A stretch of 64,000 nt of DNA from Paulownia fortunei. Taxonomy: Eukaryota; Streptophyta; Magnoliopsida; Lamiales; Paulowniaceae. Below the pieces are notes generated by a model. That model did no database searches. It was not told where the DNA came from and saw only the letters and a list, made by a program, of their open reading frames with translations. A program made the translations under genes and the position numbers. This document shows positions 48,796 to 60,514 of this stretch, in pieces. The DNA lies in NCBI GenBank assembly GCA_019321725.1, contig CM033121.1, positions 10,292,001 through 10,356,000 of the forward strand, given 5' to 3'. Numbering within the stretch: position 1 is the stretch's first letter; the number at the start of each line of letters is the position of its first letter.

Positions 48796-49489
48796 TATTT
48801 TTCTTCTTTCTTATTGTTATGCAGCATAAATACAAAGGGCTAATGAAAAAGTTGTCGGGATAGTATGGGGAAATTTGGGGTTTGGGGAGGTTTTGCGAGC
48901 AACAGAGTTTGGGCGTCGGGGGTGGGGGTTGCGTGGGGTGGCTTTGCAATTCGTAGCAGGTTTTGTGATTTTCAAATGGGGGTGATCATATATAATTTAA
49001 AAAACTGTCCCAAAGGTACCATACTAAATTGTTTTTGACAAATTTATTATATAAATTGTAGTTTAAAAATTTACTCAAAATCATATTATATAATTTGGAG
49101 ACGGTCTGTGATTCAAATAAATTAAATTGGGCCACTATTTAAACTTTTTGTCATCAAATATACTTGATTTTTATTTGAATATATAATGTTTATTTAATTT
49201 AGTAGTTAACATTTAATTATTTGAATTTAATTTAATTTAATTAATATTTATTTACATCTCTAAGAACAATTAAATGCTTTTTAATGGTATTTTGTGAGTT
49301 AAGGAAAACTTAAATATTAATAAGCTATTGACTAGTTTATTGTTATGAAATAAGTTGTACAGTGTAATTTGGTCTAAATTATTGTTTCATGAATTAGTTT
49401 TAATAATTTCAAAATTTAGGTCCTTTTTATGGGCACTGCACTATATTTTATTCTCAATGATTGCATATTTGAGTTTTTTGTATCACAAA
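48789..49489. other. upstream region of the U-box gene
   Basis: Contains the promoter and 5' UTR of the U-box gene on the minus strand; the first 170 bases are G-rich (GGGTTTGGGGAGG, GGGGGTGGGGGTT), the rest is AT-rich. No TATA box stands out. Confidence 0.45.
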
Positions 49490-51114
49490 TTAAACAAGAA
49501 AATGCAAAGAATGCTCTCAACCTACTTCCCTCAAACCCTAATCCGCCACCCCTTCCAAAACCACCAAACCTGTCGGCTCGAGCCTCGACGGCTACGGCTA
49601 TGACTACCTACTCCTTTGCTTCGGTCCTTCACTCTTTAGTGGGGGCTGACCATCCAAATGTTCAATATTCCCACAACTCCAAGAATACTTTCATAGATTT
49701 GAATGTAAATCATTTTGGTGTTTCTTCCTATTGAGGAAAACGCTTTATTCAATTTTCTTGGGAAGAATCATCTGAATTGGCTACTCCTTTTAAGTATACT
49801 CTCGTTGGAGAAAAAAATTCATGGATAGATTAGAAGGTGCATTTCATGTGGCTTCTATTAACATCAAGCACATCCTATCCTTATTAAGCTTACAAATAAA
49901 GACGATATTATGCATTTATGGATGCGACTGATTTTCTACTTAGATGGTTTTCCTATGTGAATTTTCAAATGGTCTCCTACTTTTGATACTAGGGTGGAAT
50001 CGTCGATCGTGCCTATTTGGATTAGCCTCCCAGAATTATCGGTGCATCTCTTCCATAAGAGCTGAACTTATATGGGCAGTGCTATAAGGCATCGAATATT
50101 TCTAGCTATCTATTTTTCCCATTCTAGTTGCAGTAATTGAGAGATCACATTGTTGTGGAGGAATTTCCTTTGGAACTCTAGTCATCCACTTATGCCTTGG
50201 AAGGAAGACTGTCTTCCCAAAATAGATGGAGGTTTGGGATTTAGAGAAATTAAAGGATGGAACACAGCTCCTGCCCAAATCCTTATGGAACATACATCAA
50301 CAGAAGTGGGTCTATTGGGTGAATCATGTGTATATGGGAGTAAAGTCGATTTAGAAATAGACACCAAAAAGGAAGACTCACCACTACTTAAGAGACTTCT
50401 CCTCATCAGAGATTCAGTATACCAGTTTGAAGGTCAGTTGATGCAGCTATTCAAAAAAAAAAATTCAGTTGGGAACATGATAATAACACAAGTATGTCCA
50501 CTGCTTATGATTATTTCCGTTCGTAAAAGACTAAGAAGCACCAGGCACCCAAAGTTTGGAGCTCAGGTATCACTCCGAATAAGTCTTCCTCCTTTAGCTA
50601 AATGCTAAATCCAGGCTGCTCACCAAAGACAAGATGTATTATATAGATATGGACAGAGAATGTGCTCTTTATAGATCACTGGAGGAATCATCACAACATA
50701 TTTTAGTTCAATGCACTATGAGGTTTTCCATCTGGAGACAAATTAAGGGCTAGTTGGGCATCAAAAAATCAATGTCGACAATTGCCATTGCATTAAAATG
50801 GATCAAAAAGGCAGCCCGAGGACATCTTGGCAAAGCAAAGCTAAGAGAACAACACTTGTTTGCACTATATACCAGATTTGGACTGCAAGAAATAAGAAGA
50901 TTTTTGAAGATCATAGGCAGTAGATGGACGACATCATTTGTAGGATTAAAATACAAGTATACAAAGTTATGTTTACCTTGTATCCTCATGTTTTAATCCA
51001 GTTTGAATCTCTATCTAGGGTGTTGTTTCTGGTTTATGTAAGCCTAGGGATGCCCATAGTATTTGTATAACACTTTTTTGATCAATATACATTTACATTT
51101 CCCGATTAAAAAAA
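49490..51114 (+). mobile_element. L1-type LINE relic with internal deletion
   Basis: The left part (49490-50060) is a LINE ORF1 start: TYSFASVLHSLVGAD, ELATPFKYTLVGEKN, then DUF4283 words (HLWMRL, IFKWSPTFDTR, SSIVPIWISLPELSVHLF) with stops and frame changes. At about 50060 it passes directly into the end of reverse transcriptase: AELIWAVL, IEYF, LSIFPI, matching AELIRTVLQGVECFWLAIFPIP in the LINE at 8230-12180. The 3' part (50750-51000) contains ALKWIKKAARGHLGKAKLRE, parallel to the other LINE. It ends in A7 (51108-51114) after TTGATCAATATAC. Endonuclease and most of reverse transcriptase are gone. Confidence 0.8.
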
Positions 51115-52279
51115 GTCCCACAAAGCCTCACTTTTCAACAATAATTAATTGACACATCTTTTATATTTGTTGAATAGTAAGATTCTTCTTCATTACACAA
51201 GAATTCACTACTGTGATTGCTTGGATAGCTATGTCTTAAAAAATGTGTTTGGGGAAAAAAAAGTTATGAAATCTATTTGTTTCGGGTTTTTTAGGAAAAA
51301 CTTATAGGAAACCTACCTCTTCATTATGGCTGCAGGTATTGAGAGAAATTGAATTTTTTGAAAAAACATAATCTCATTTTAAAGATTTACGCTCTGAAAT
51401 AAGGGTTCTTTCATTTCAACCACAGTTCATTGCACTATGGACAGTTGGAAGGGTATAGAAGCCATAAAAACTTAGACTATGAAAGGGTATAAAAGTCACA
51501 AAAACTTAGACTGTGAAAGGGTACGAAAGCCATAAAAACTTACCCCTGGTCTTTATCCCAAAACTCTCACATAGGCACTATTTTCTTTCTTTTTGTTCTA
51601 CATCTATCGCGATAACAACTCCTTGGCAAGAAATCAACGCTCGACTCTGAGTCAATCTTATCCCTTCCCCAAAACGACACAAGGAATGAAAGACCACCCA
51701 TTTTGCCCATGTTCCGCAACTAAAATCAATGGGTTTCATCGAGATGTGGGCCGTTTTCTCACTTAATTTCTAGAAGATCAAAGGAACAAGTGTCTATATC
51801 CTCTAAATTTTGGTTAAACTAAAAGTAATGAAGACGAATGGTGGTGGTGGCCATAATGTAATGGTGACGACAATGCCGCCATGTTAACTGAAGAAAAATA
51901 GAGTAAAAGAAAAATAGGGAGAAAAAAAGAATGAAAAATGAGAAGAAGTATGCCTGTGGCAGTGGTACATGCTGTGGCTACCGGTGCATGTAGAGGAGAG
52001 AATGAGAAATATAGAGATGATTAAATAAGAATGAATATTAAATATATAAAGAATAAAAAAAGCTAAAATCTAAAAAAGGAAAAAGGAAAAAAATGGACAA
52101 AAGAAGAGATCTAGAGAGGAAAAGAAAAGAAAGAGAAGAAAAGTGAAAAAAAAAATAGTGGTAAAGGTACTTTGGGAAATAATTTTTTAATATCAACATT
52201 TAATTCATAAAAAAAACTATTTTTGACATCTCTCAACCAATCATTTAAAGTACATATGATATTATTTGAATAAAATTAT
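51115..52279. other. AT-rich region without recognised gene
   Basis: No gene seen. It contains a 33-34-base unit in three tandem copies (51448-51548) and a GA-rich stretch near 51900-52160. A word pair around 51660-51760 (CCCATTTTGCCCATGTTCCGC) vaguely resembles 53480-53530. Confidence 0.5.
51448..51548. repeat. tandem repeat, three copies of 33-34 bases
   Basis: The unit GAAAGGGTATAAAAG plus CATAAAAACTTAGACTGT is repeated three times with a few substitutions; the third copy ends in TACCCCTG instead of TAGACTGT. Confidence 0.85.
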
Positions 52280-53218
52280 TGCATGTTTCATTTAGTTATA
52301 TACTTCATCTATTTATACATTTATCCCACCTCTCAAAGTAACCGAGGCTTAAATAATTAACTATAGGTAAATTATGCATTCTTTTTCAAATTATTTTACT
52401 TTAATAAAAGGTAGCTCGATATTAAAGGAAGAATGTGCTGCAAATATATAGTCTTGTTAGGCACGGTATTAATGGCAAAAAGAACATAAAAAATATGTAA
52501 ATAATAAAATACAAATATAAATAAATAATCCACATTTAACAATTTTATTAAAAGATACACACCAATATACATATATATATTATTTTACATATATATATAC
52601 ACATCAATGTATGAAAATTTATCCTATAAAATATGTATATATATATATATTAGGAGAAATATAATTAAACACAAATTTGTTTAATAAAAAATAATTTATT
52701 AATGAAATTTTTATGTGTAAGTTATATAAATATAACTATTTATATACATTTGTATATTTATATATGTGTATACATATGCATACATGTGGGGGCAATGACA
52801 TCACGACATGTCTCAATAAAGCTTTTCTTTATAACTAAATAAGTTTTTTTAGATTTTTTCAAAAAACAACTACCTATCCAATCATATTCTCACAAAAAAA
52901 TATGTCACATTAAGTGTCATCATTACACTTATACCCTTAAAAAAAAATGATTTAAACATATTTTCAAAATTGCTTATTATTACTATAAACTAAACTTTTG
53001 GGCTACAACTGAATGGATGGCCACTTTCACAAAAATGTGTTTCAGCAAATCTGTGTAACTTTTTGGCTAAATGAAATGGATGGCTAGTTTCACAAAAATG
53101 CATCTCAGAGAAAAAATCTTGAAAATGTGATTGTCTGACCCTCTTTTATGAGAAATTTTCAAGGACTAGGGTTTCTAGAGTATGGTCTCTATCTGAAGGA
53201 GAAATGAGAAATGTAATG
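52280..53218 (+). repeat. direct repeat, left copy
   Basis: It matches 53956-55109 in the same orientation, from TGCAT(G/C)TTTCATTTAG to GAAATGAGAAATGTAATG. It lacks about 130 bases found in the right copy (around 54113-54247). Ends are not TG...CA, so it does not look like an LTR. It contains AT microsatellites, and an inner tandem of about 75 bases (GGATGGC(C/T)A(C/G)TTTCACAAA). Confidence 0.85.
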
Positions 53219-53955
53219 AAAAATGCTCCTTTTTAGAGGAATTTTTTTGCAAATCATCCCCCTTTTGCCTTACCTGAACTATGGTGATTGGGCTTCTCAA
53301 TGGTAGATAAGTTTAATAGGCATAAATATTTTCATCCATCCCTTTCTCCCTAACAATCTCAGATCAAAGGTTTGCTACTCATTTTCTTCTCTTTCCCCCA
53401 CCCTACCTCATTTTTCAACGGCGGTTTCTGGCGACAAGTCAAACTTTGGTTTATTTTCTATAACATTCCCTCTTCCAAAATGACTCAAGGTACATTTTAA
53501 CACGATTTTCCCATGTTTCGCCACCCAATTCATGGGTTCTAGCAGGAAATGGGTTGAGGATGGCCAGGTTTGATAAAATGTTTCCAATTTGGTGTTCTAT
53601 TTTATGGTTTTCTGTTTAAATAAATAGTTTTCTATTTAAATAAATAGGTTTGGTCTAGTGTTGTTCCCTTGTGCAATATTTTACTTCTTGTTATTCTTTG
53701 ACAATTTTTAGAACCAATTTGTCATCTATTTACAATATTAGAATGGTTAGGTTTGTTTTATTTCATCAAATTTGTTGGGTTGTTGGGAGCTTGAAATATG
53801 ATAGTTTTATGTTATTTAATTTAATGGCTTTGCGTAATGTTTTGTATTTGCAAGCTTTATGCCTTTTGTGCCCCATCTGCATTTGGGGATGCTTGGCTAT
53901 TTTTAAGGTTTAAGGTTGTTGTTAGGGTCATTAAGTACTTTAACTGAAATTTTTT
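53219..53955. other. spacer between the direct repeats
   Basis: Unique-looking AT-rich sequence with a short run of C-rich words near 53395. An 80-codon open frame (53671-53913) has no domain. No primer-binding or purine tract is visible at either end. Confidence 0.5.
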
Positions 53956-54499
53956 TGCATCTTTCATTTAGTTATATACTTCATCTATTTATACATTTAT
54001 CCCACCTCTCAAAGTAACTGAGGCTTAAATAATTAACTATAGGTAAATTATAAGTTCTTTTTCAAATGATTTTACTTTAATAAAAGGTAGCTCGACATTA
54101 AAGAAAGAATGTACTACTAATAGATGAACCATGATATGACAATGATTGCAGATGACATTCAATAGGGTCTTTTTAGAAAGAGAAAGACTCCTGCCTTCAC
54201 TTGTCCATAAAGAAAACATATTATATAGGTTCCATGTGGGGATTTGTAGTCTTGTTAGGCACGGTATTAATGGAAAAACGAACATAAATAAATATGTAAA
54301 TAAGAAAATACAAAAATAATTAAATAATTCACATTTACCAAATTTATTAAAAGATACACATCAATATACATATATATATTATTTTACATATATATATACT
54401 TAGATATATATACACATCAATATATGAAAATTTCTCCTATAAAATATGTATATATATATATATCTAAATGTAGAAAACAAACACACACATTCATATATA

Positions 54500-54544
<45 letters not shown>

Positions 54545-55109
54545 GAGAAATATAATTAAACACAAATTTGTTTAATAAAAAATAATTTATTAGTGAAATT
54601 TTTATGTGTAACATGTATAAATATAACTACTTATATACATTTGCATATTTATATATGTGTATATAGATGCATACATATGGGGGCAATGACATAATGACAT
54701 GTCTCAATAAAGCTTTTCTTTATAACCAAATAAGATTTTTTAGATTTTTTCATAAAATAAATACCTATCCAAATATATTCTCACAAAAAAATATGTCACA
54801 TTAAGTGTCATCATTACAATCATACTCCTAAAAAAAATGATTTAAACATATTTTCAAAATTGCTCATTATTACTATAAACTAAACTTTTTGGCTACAATT
54901 GAATGGATGGCTATTTTCACAAATATGTGTTTTAGAAAATCTGTGAAACTTTTTGGCTACAATGAAATGGATGGCTAGTTTCACAAAAACACATCTCAGA
55001 GAAAAAATCTTGAAAATGTAATTGTCTGACCCTCTTTTATGAGAAATTTTCAAGGACTAGGGTTTCTAGAGTATGGCCTCTCTCTGAAGGAGAAATGAGA
55101 AATGTAATG
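53956..55109 (+). repeat. direct repeat, right copy
   Basis: The longer copy of the 52280-53218 repeat, with an extra segment of about 130 bases and a longer (TA)n tract at 54490-54541. Confidence 0.85.
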
Positions 55110-55425
55110 TGGCAAGTAATGCTTGCACACGTCGGGTGAACGTCACCCGATGTGCCCACACAGCGCGACGCAACAAGTGTTGTTTGCACGGGGTAGTAAT
55201 ACTGCACATGCACTAGCAGCGTCTGTTGTGTGCGCACGTTGGGTGAATGTTAAATAACATGCGCGCTTTGTGCACCAGGAGGCTACACTCGTTGGGCAGT
55301 AGTGCCTACGTTTGCATGCATGTGTGAGCAACCCAGTAGCCTCGCATGCGAGCGTCCAGTGCTTGGCAACTCAGCGGGGTACATCGTGTTGGGCAAACGT
55401 GTTGCCATGCAGTTTTGCGAAAAAA
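55110..55425. repeat. short CpG-rich block with degenerate sub-repeats
   Basis: About 300 bases of GC- and CpG-rich sequence embedded in AT-rich DNA. Words recur in changed form: GCACACGTCGGGTGAACG, GCGCACGTTGGGTGAATG, GTTGGGCAAACGTGTTG, TTGGGCAGTAGTGCC. No gene or known element recognised. It begins where the direct repeat ends. Confidence 0.55.
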
Positions 55426-56629
55426 AATTGATTTTAGAATTTTTAAATTAATTGTTCATTTTATTGATTACTGAAAAGTTATTTTTCTTGAAAAAATTAA
55501 AAAATTATGCTTAAGTCTTCATATATGCAAATTAAAGATTAACAAATTTATGTGCTTTAAAATTCATGTGATGAATGTTTATTGCATGTTTTATTTAGGG
55601 ATGATCATGGACCTATGACCAATGTGATTGGACGTTATTTAAATTATCTTTAGGTTTTTGGGACATGCGAGCCTCTTATTCTATTTTGCACTATCATTAA
55701 ATTAATGCAAAGAGAAGATAATAGAAAGTGATGTTTCTAATTTAATTTTGTAAATGGAGGACATTCGATAGCTAAAGATCCATGCTTGTTTGGGTTACTA
55801 AATAAAAATGTAAAAGAATAGTAGATTTAAAGCCCATGAATATATGGGTACAAAATGAAATGTAATAGAATAGTTCTTTATATTTCTACCTTAGATTGAC
55901 TTTAACCTATTTTTTGGCTCAAACGGGTTGCATAGGTTGGGCATGATCATCTCATCGCTTTTTGCATAGGATGCATTTTAGATATTATTTAATATTCTTG
56001 TTTGCGCACATATGATCATGAGCATTAAATAACCCACCTAGTAATTTAATTAATGAGGTCTTGGATAAAAAACAAACCCTACTTAATTTACGATATTAAG
56101 TAAAGATTTTTCTATAATTCAATTTCAAACAAAAATGGACCAATTAGGTAGGACCTATCATTCCATGCCTACCATCAAAGGTAGAAACATGATGATGCTA
56201 CTACACTTGATCATTAGCCATGAGTCGTGGGGTGGTCTTATGTTGAAAAATTGTGATCTCTACCAAGCATAGAGATGGACTCATCATTATGTTGACCATG
56301 AGTCTTGGGGTGGTCTTATGTTGGAAAGTTGTGATCTATTGATGCTCCATCTACACAAATATTTGATGGGTGTTGTTTGGCACTTAATATCATATGGGCT
56401 AATAAAATTAGGGTATATAGGATGAGGTGAGACAAAACAAACTTGAGGGTTGTATAGTAATACAATCATAAAAGTGTTGACTACCAATATAAATATTTCA
56501 TGGGCTCATAAAATTAGGGTGTGAAATATTTCCAATGGATCTCAATCCCACTAGGAAATTTGATTGACATTTAGTATTAAAGACCATAGATTAAATGAAT
56601 ATATTTTTACCATAGTTTACTCATTTTAA
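55426..56629. other. AT-rich region upstream of the Copia relic
   Basis: No gene seen. Two related stretches, GAGTCGTGGGGTGGTCTTATG (56221) and GAGTCTTGGGGTGGTCTTATG (56291), form an approximate tandem duplication. The 5' LTR expected for the Copia element is not recognisable here. Confidence 0.5.
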
Positions 56630-57390
56630 ATGAATATTTACATTAAAAACCTTAAGATATCCCTTCAATCTAAGAAGAGGGCATATGTCCCTGACACCGC
56701 GCCTCCTTCAGTTCCACCAAAGGATATTACTTCAGAGGCTTATGCAGATTATTTGCGTCATATTGATGATAATCTGCACACTCGATATTACATGTTGTCT
56801 TTAATATCAAATGAGCTACAGAGGCAGAACGAGGATCAAGATACTACTTATAGGACCCTCATTCACCTACAAGAGTTATATCATGAACGTACTTGGGAGA
56901 TGATATATCAGATCTCAAACGAGCTTTTCAAATGTTGTATGACTGAGGGCTCTTCAGTCTATGACCATGGATTGAAGATGATAGCCCTCATTGAAAGGCT
57001 GGCATGCTTTGGAGTTATTATGGAGGACGAACTCTATACACACATTTTTCTACAGTCTCTACCTCCCTCATTTGACACTTTTGTTGTGAACCATAACATA
57101 CGCAATATGGAGACTAGTCTCCCTAAGCTTGTGAACATGATAAAGACGACTGAGTCCACCATGGAGAAGGATAAGACAACTTTGCTTGTTGAATCCTCTT
57201 TCGGTTCAAAAGCTACAAAGCCCAAAAGAGGAAAGAGAAAAAGAAAGGGTTCCTCTAAACCCAACAAGCTAAAGGTGAAAAACAGTGTCAAGAAGGTTTC
57301 TTCTCAAGCTAATGACAAGTGTCAATACTACGGTAAACCAGGGCACTAGAAGAGAATCTGCAAGGAGTATCTTGTAAGCCTGAGAGGTTC
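56630..57390 (+). pseudogene. Copia gag, broken at the zinc knuckle
   Basis: An open frame of 239 codons starts within gag (IKNLKISLQSKKRAYVPDTA) and shows the UBN2-type gag core (ELYHERTWEMIYQISNELFK, MIALIERLACFG, LQSLPPSFDTFV). A lysine-rich stretch follows, then the knuckle CQYYGKPGH with its second cysteine changed to tyrosine. A TAG follows directly, where tryptophan is usual, and homology continues after it (KRICKEYL). The first codons of a normal gag are missing. Confidence 0.85.
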
Positions 57391-57429
57391 AGGTATATAT
57401 TTTGTTGAAGTTAAATTATCAGTTAACGA

Positions 57430-58560
57430 TGCTTTATGGGTATTGGGTACCGATTGTGGCTTATATATTTTTAATGATTTGCAAATAATGACAAGAAGTA
57501 GAAAGATGGATGGAGAAGAGATGATCGTAAGGACGGGTTATGGAGTAAGAGTTACTATAATGGCCATAGGTACTGTTAATCTAGCTTTTGACAATGGCTC
57601 TGTAATAGTTTTGAACAATTATATTTTTGTTCTAGATATTATTAAGTACATTGTCTCTAATCCATTTCTGAATAGAGAGTGTTTTAGATTTACCATTCAA
57701 AATGAAAATTATTATATTTTCAAACAGTCTGATTTTATCTATTTAAGTTCATTGACAATACTGTTACTCCTCATAACCCCCATTCTCACAATTCAACAAA
57801 ATAAAAGAAAATAAAATAATCATAGTTTCATGAGCCTATGGCACGCAAGATTATAACATATTTCTCAGAAAATAATTAAGAAGTTTTCACAATTGCTTGA
57901 CTTAAAGGACGAGCAAGACTACCAACATGTGAGTCCTACCTCAAAGAAAAGATGACCAAATCTCCATTTATTTTACAAGTGGATCGAGTGAAATATCTAT
58001 TGAATTTGATCCAAATAGATGTATATGGACCACTAAGTATTAGTTCCCAAGGGAACTATAACTACTTAAACTTTACTGATGACTTCTTTAGGTATGGTTA
58101 TGTGTACCTTTTAAGGTACAAGTCTAATGTCTTGGAAAAGTTCAAAGAATTCAGAATTGAACTAGAGAAACATACTGGCTTTAGTATAAAAACTCTGGAT
58201 CTGATCGAGGGGGTGAGTACTTAAGTACAGAGTTTTTAGATTATCTAAGAGAGAATGAGATTCTCTCAAAGTGAACTCATCATACTACTCCACAACTTAA
58301 CGGAGTTGCGGAATGTAGGAATTGAATCTTGTTGGACATGGTTCGATCTATTATGAGTTTCACTTCATTACCTTTTCCATTTTGGGGCTATGCCTTAAAA
58401 ACAGCGGCATACCTATTAAATATGGTGCCATCTAAAGCCGTGCCCAAAACACCATATGAGATATGGTATGGTAAGATACCTTCCTATAAATACCTTAGGG
58501 TATGGGGGTGTACTGCTTATATGAAGCAGCAACATAAGCAGTAAGTGAGAGATAAGTTGG
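57430..58560 (+). pseudogene. Copia protease and integrase, broken
   Basis: WVLGTDCGLYIFNDLQ at about 57436 replaces the usual D-T-G-C-G active site, so the catalytic aspartate appears lost. The integrase start is SLWHARL and HISQKIIKK (57830-57885), with a stop between. The core follows: IQIDVYGPLSISSQGNYNY, then YGYVYLLRYKS. After a frame change come GGEYLSTEFLDYL, VAECRN and PFPFWGYALKTAAYLLN. This matches Copia integrase but is not translatable. Confidence 0.83.
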
Positions 58561-58899
58561 ATATGAGATCCAACTTATATAAGTTCATGGGGTATCCAAA
58601 GGAGTCTATTAGATATTACTTCTATGATACCTCAAAATAAAAGGTGTTTGTTTTGAGGAATGCCACATTTCTTGAAGTAGAATTTCTTTCGGAAAAAAAG
58701 TGGCAAAGTCGTGGAACTTGAAAAAGTTCAAGAACCACATAATACTTCAACTGTCACAGTAGATGACACACCAGCTAATGCTAGGCCCTCTGAGGTACAA
58801 CCTCTTCGTAGACCTGAAATGGTCTCAAGGGTACCTAATAGGTACCACATTTTGTTAGAGAACAAATAAGAGGACTCCCCTTCAATAGTAATCTAAGAA

Positions 58900-60440
58900 G
58901 TTATGGAGAAGCGATGTCTGACATCGACTCAGAGAAGTGTCAAGAAGCTATGCAATCTAAGATGAACTCTACGTACTCCAACAAGGTATGGACCTTGGTA
59001 GAACCACCATAGGGAACTGTTCCCATTGGCTAGAAATTGGTCTACAAGCGAAAGTTTGGAGTAGATGGAGAGATAGCGACCTATAAAGCACATTTGGTTG
59101 CAAAAGGTTACACTCAGAATCAAGGAATTGATTATGAGGAAACCTTCTCACCAGTGGCGATACTTAAATCCATTTAAATTTCACTAGCCATATCTACATA
59201 TTTTGACTATAAGATATGGAAAATGAACGTGAAGATCTCTTTTCTTAATGAAAATATTGAGAAAGAGATCTATGTGAAGTAGCCAGAAGGTTTAATATCC
59301 TATAGGAGAAAGCAAAAGGTTTGCAAGCTCCACAGATCCATTTATGGACTCAAATAGGCTTCAAGGAGCTGGAACATCCAGTTTGATAAAATAATCAAAA
59401 TGTTTGATTTTTATAAGAACCTGGATGATCCATGTGTTTATAAAAAGATTAGTGGAAGGGTAGTTATGTTTGTTATGCTATACATTGATAACATCCTACT
59501 CATTTGGAATAATGTAGGGATATTGCAGTCAACGAGGACTTAGTTGTCTAAATAAATTTTCCATGAAGGACTTAGGAGATGCATCTTTTATCCTAAGGAT
59601 AAAGATCTATAGAGATAGATCCAAAAAGATAATTGGACTATCCCAGTCCATGTACATAGACAAAGTGCTAAAAAGGTTTAGCATAGAGGAATCCAAGTGA
59701 GGATTTCTACCTATGAGTCATGGGATTTCACTCTCTAAGGCTATGTCTCCCAAGACACTTGAAGAGTGAGAAAAGATGACTCACTTACCTTATGTGTCTG
59801 CAATAGAGAACATAATGTATGCATTATTGTGTACTAGGCCTGATATCGCACATGTTCTGAGTGTTAGGAGCAGATATCAATCCAATCCAAGGGAAAAGCA
59901 CTGGAAAGCCATTAAGATGATCCTCAAGTACTTGAAAAAGACAAATGATATCTTTTTGATATATGATAATTGAGAAGTAAAACTAGAGGGATATACAAAT
60001 TCTAGTTTTTAGTCCGATATAGACGACTCAAAGTTTATGTCTGGATACATATTCACCTTGTATGGTGGTGCGGTCAGTTGGAAAAGTTCCAAGCAAGATA
60101 TATGTCTAGATACATATTCACCGAGACTGAATATATTACTGCATTAGATACATCAAAAGAAGTTGTTTGGATAAGAAACTTCATTCAAGGGTTGGGTGTA
60201 GTTCCATCAATTGTTGATCCAGTTATGATTTACTATGATAACAGTAGGGCTATTGTGCAAGCAAAGGAGCTAAGATCTTATCAAAGATCCAAGCACATAA
60301 TGTGACAATATCACTTGATTAGATAGATCATTAGTACATATGACATCGTTGTGGATCGATTTGCCTTAGTAGAAAATATAGCAGACCCACTTACTAATCC
60401 ATGCCCTAAATTCAATCGAGAGATTAGTTATTGAAAGGAC
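58900..60440 (+). pseudogene. Copia reverse transcriptase and RNase H, broken
   Basis: [20 protein letters not shown] and TFSPVA mark the reverse transcriptase. The catalytic box is MLYIDNILLI, with the second aspartate replaced by asparagine. The RNase H part shows CTRPDIAHVLSVRSRYQSNP, HWKAIKMILKYLKKT, SWKSSKQD and, at 60380, ADPLT. Stops interrupt at least ten places. Order and motifs are unambiguous for Copia. Confidence 0.85.
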
Positions 60441-60514
60441 CGTACGTGTATGAGACTCGCAACTAAAATAAGCTTACTCGATATTTCAACTAAGACTAGT
60501 TTGCTATAATTACT

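Larger units (their letters stand above)
56630..60514 (+). mobile_element. Ty1/Copia retrotransposon internal region, degenerate
   Basis: The plus strand carries gag, protease, integrase, reverse transcriptase and RNase H in the Ty1/Copia order. Homology starts inside gag without an upstream LTR or primer site, so the element is truncated or rearranged on the left. Stops and frame changes lie in each domain. One LTR follows at 60515-61713. I do not assign a clade. Confidence 0.87.

Noticed and set aside
54417..54614. 65-codon frame rich in Y and I
   Set aside because: It is a translation of a (TA)n microsatellite.
52280..55109. The direct repeats as LTRs of a small LTR element
   Set aside because: They have no TG...CA ends, no primer binding site, no purine tract, and no matching flanking duplication.
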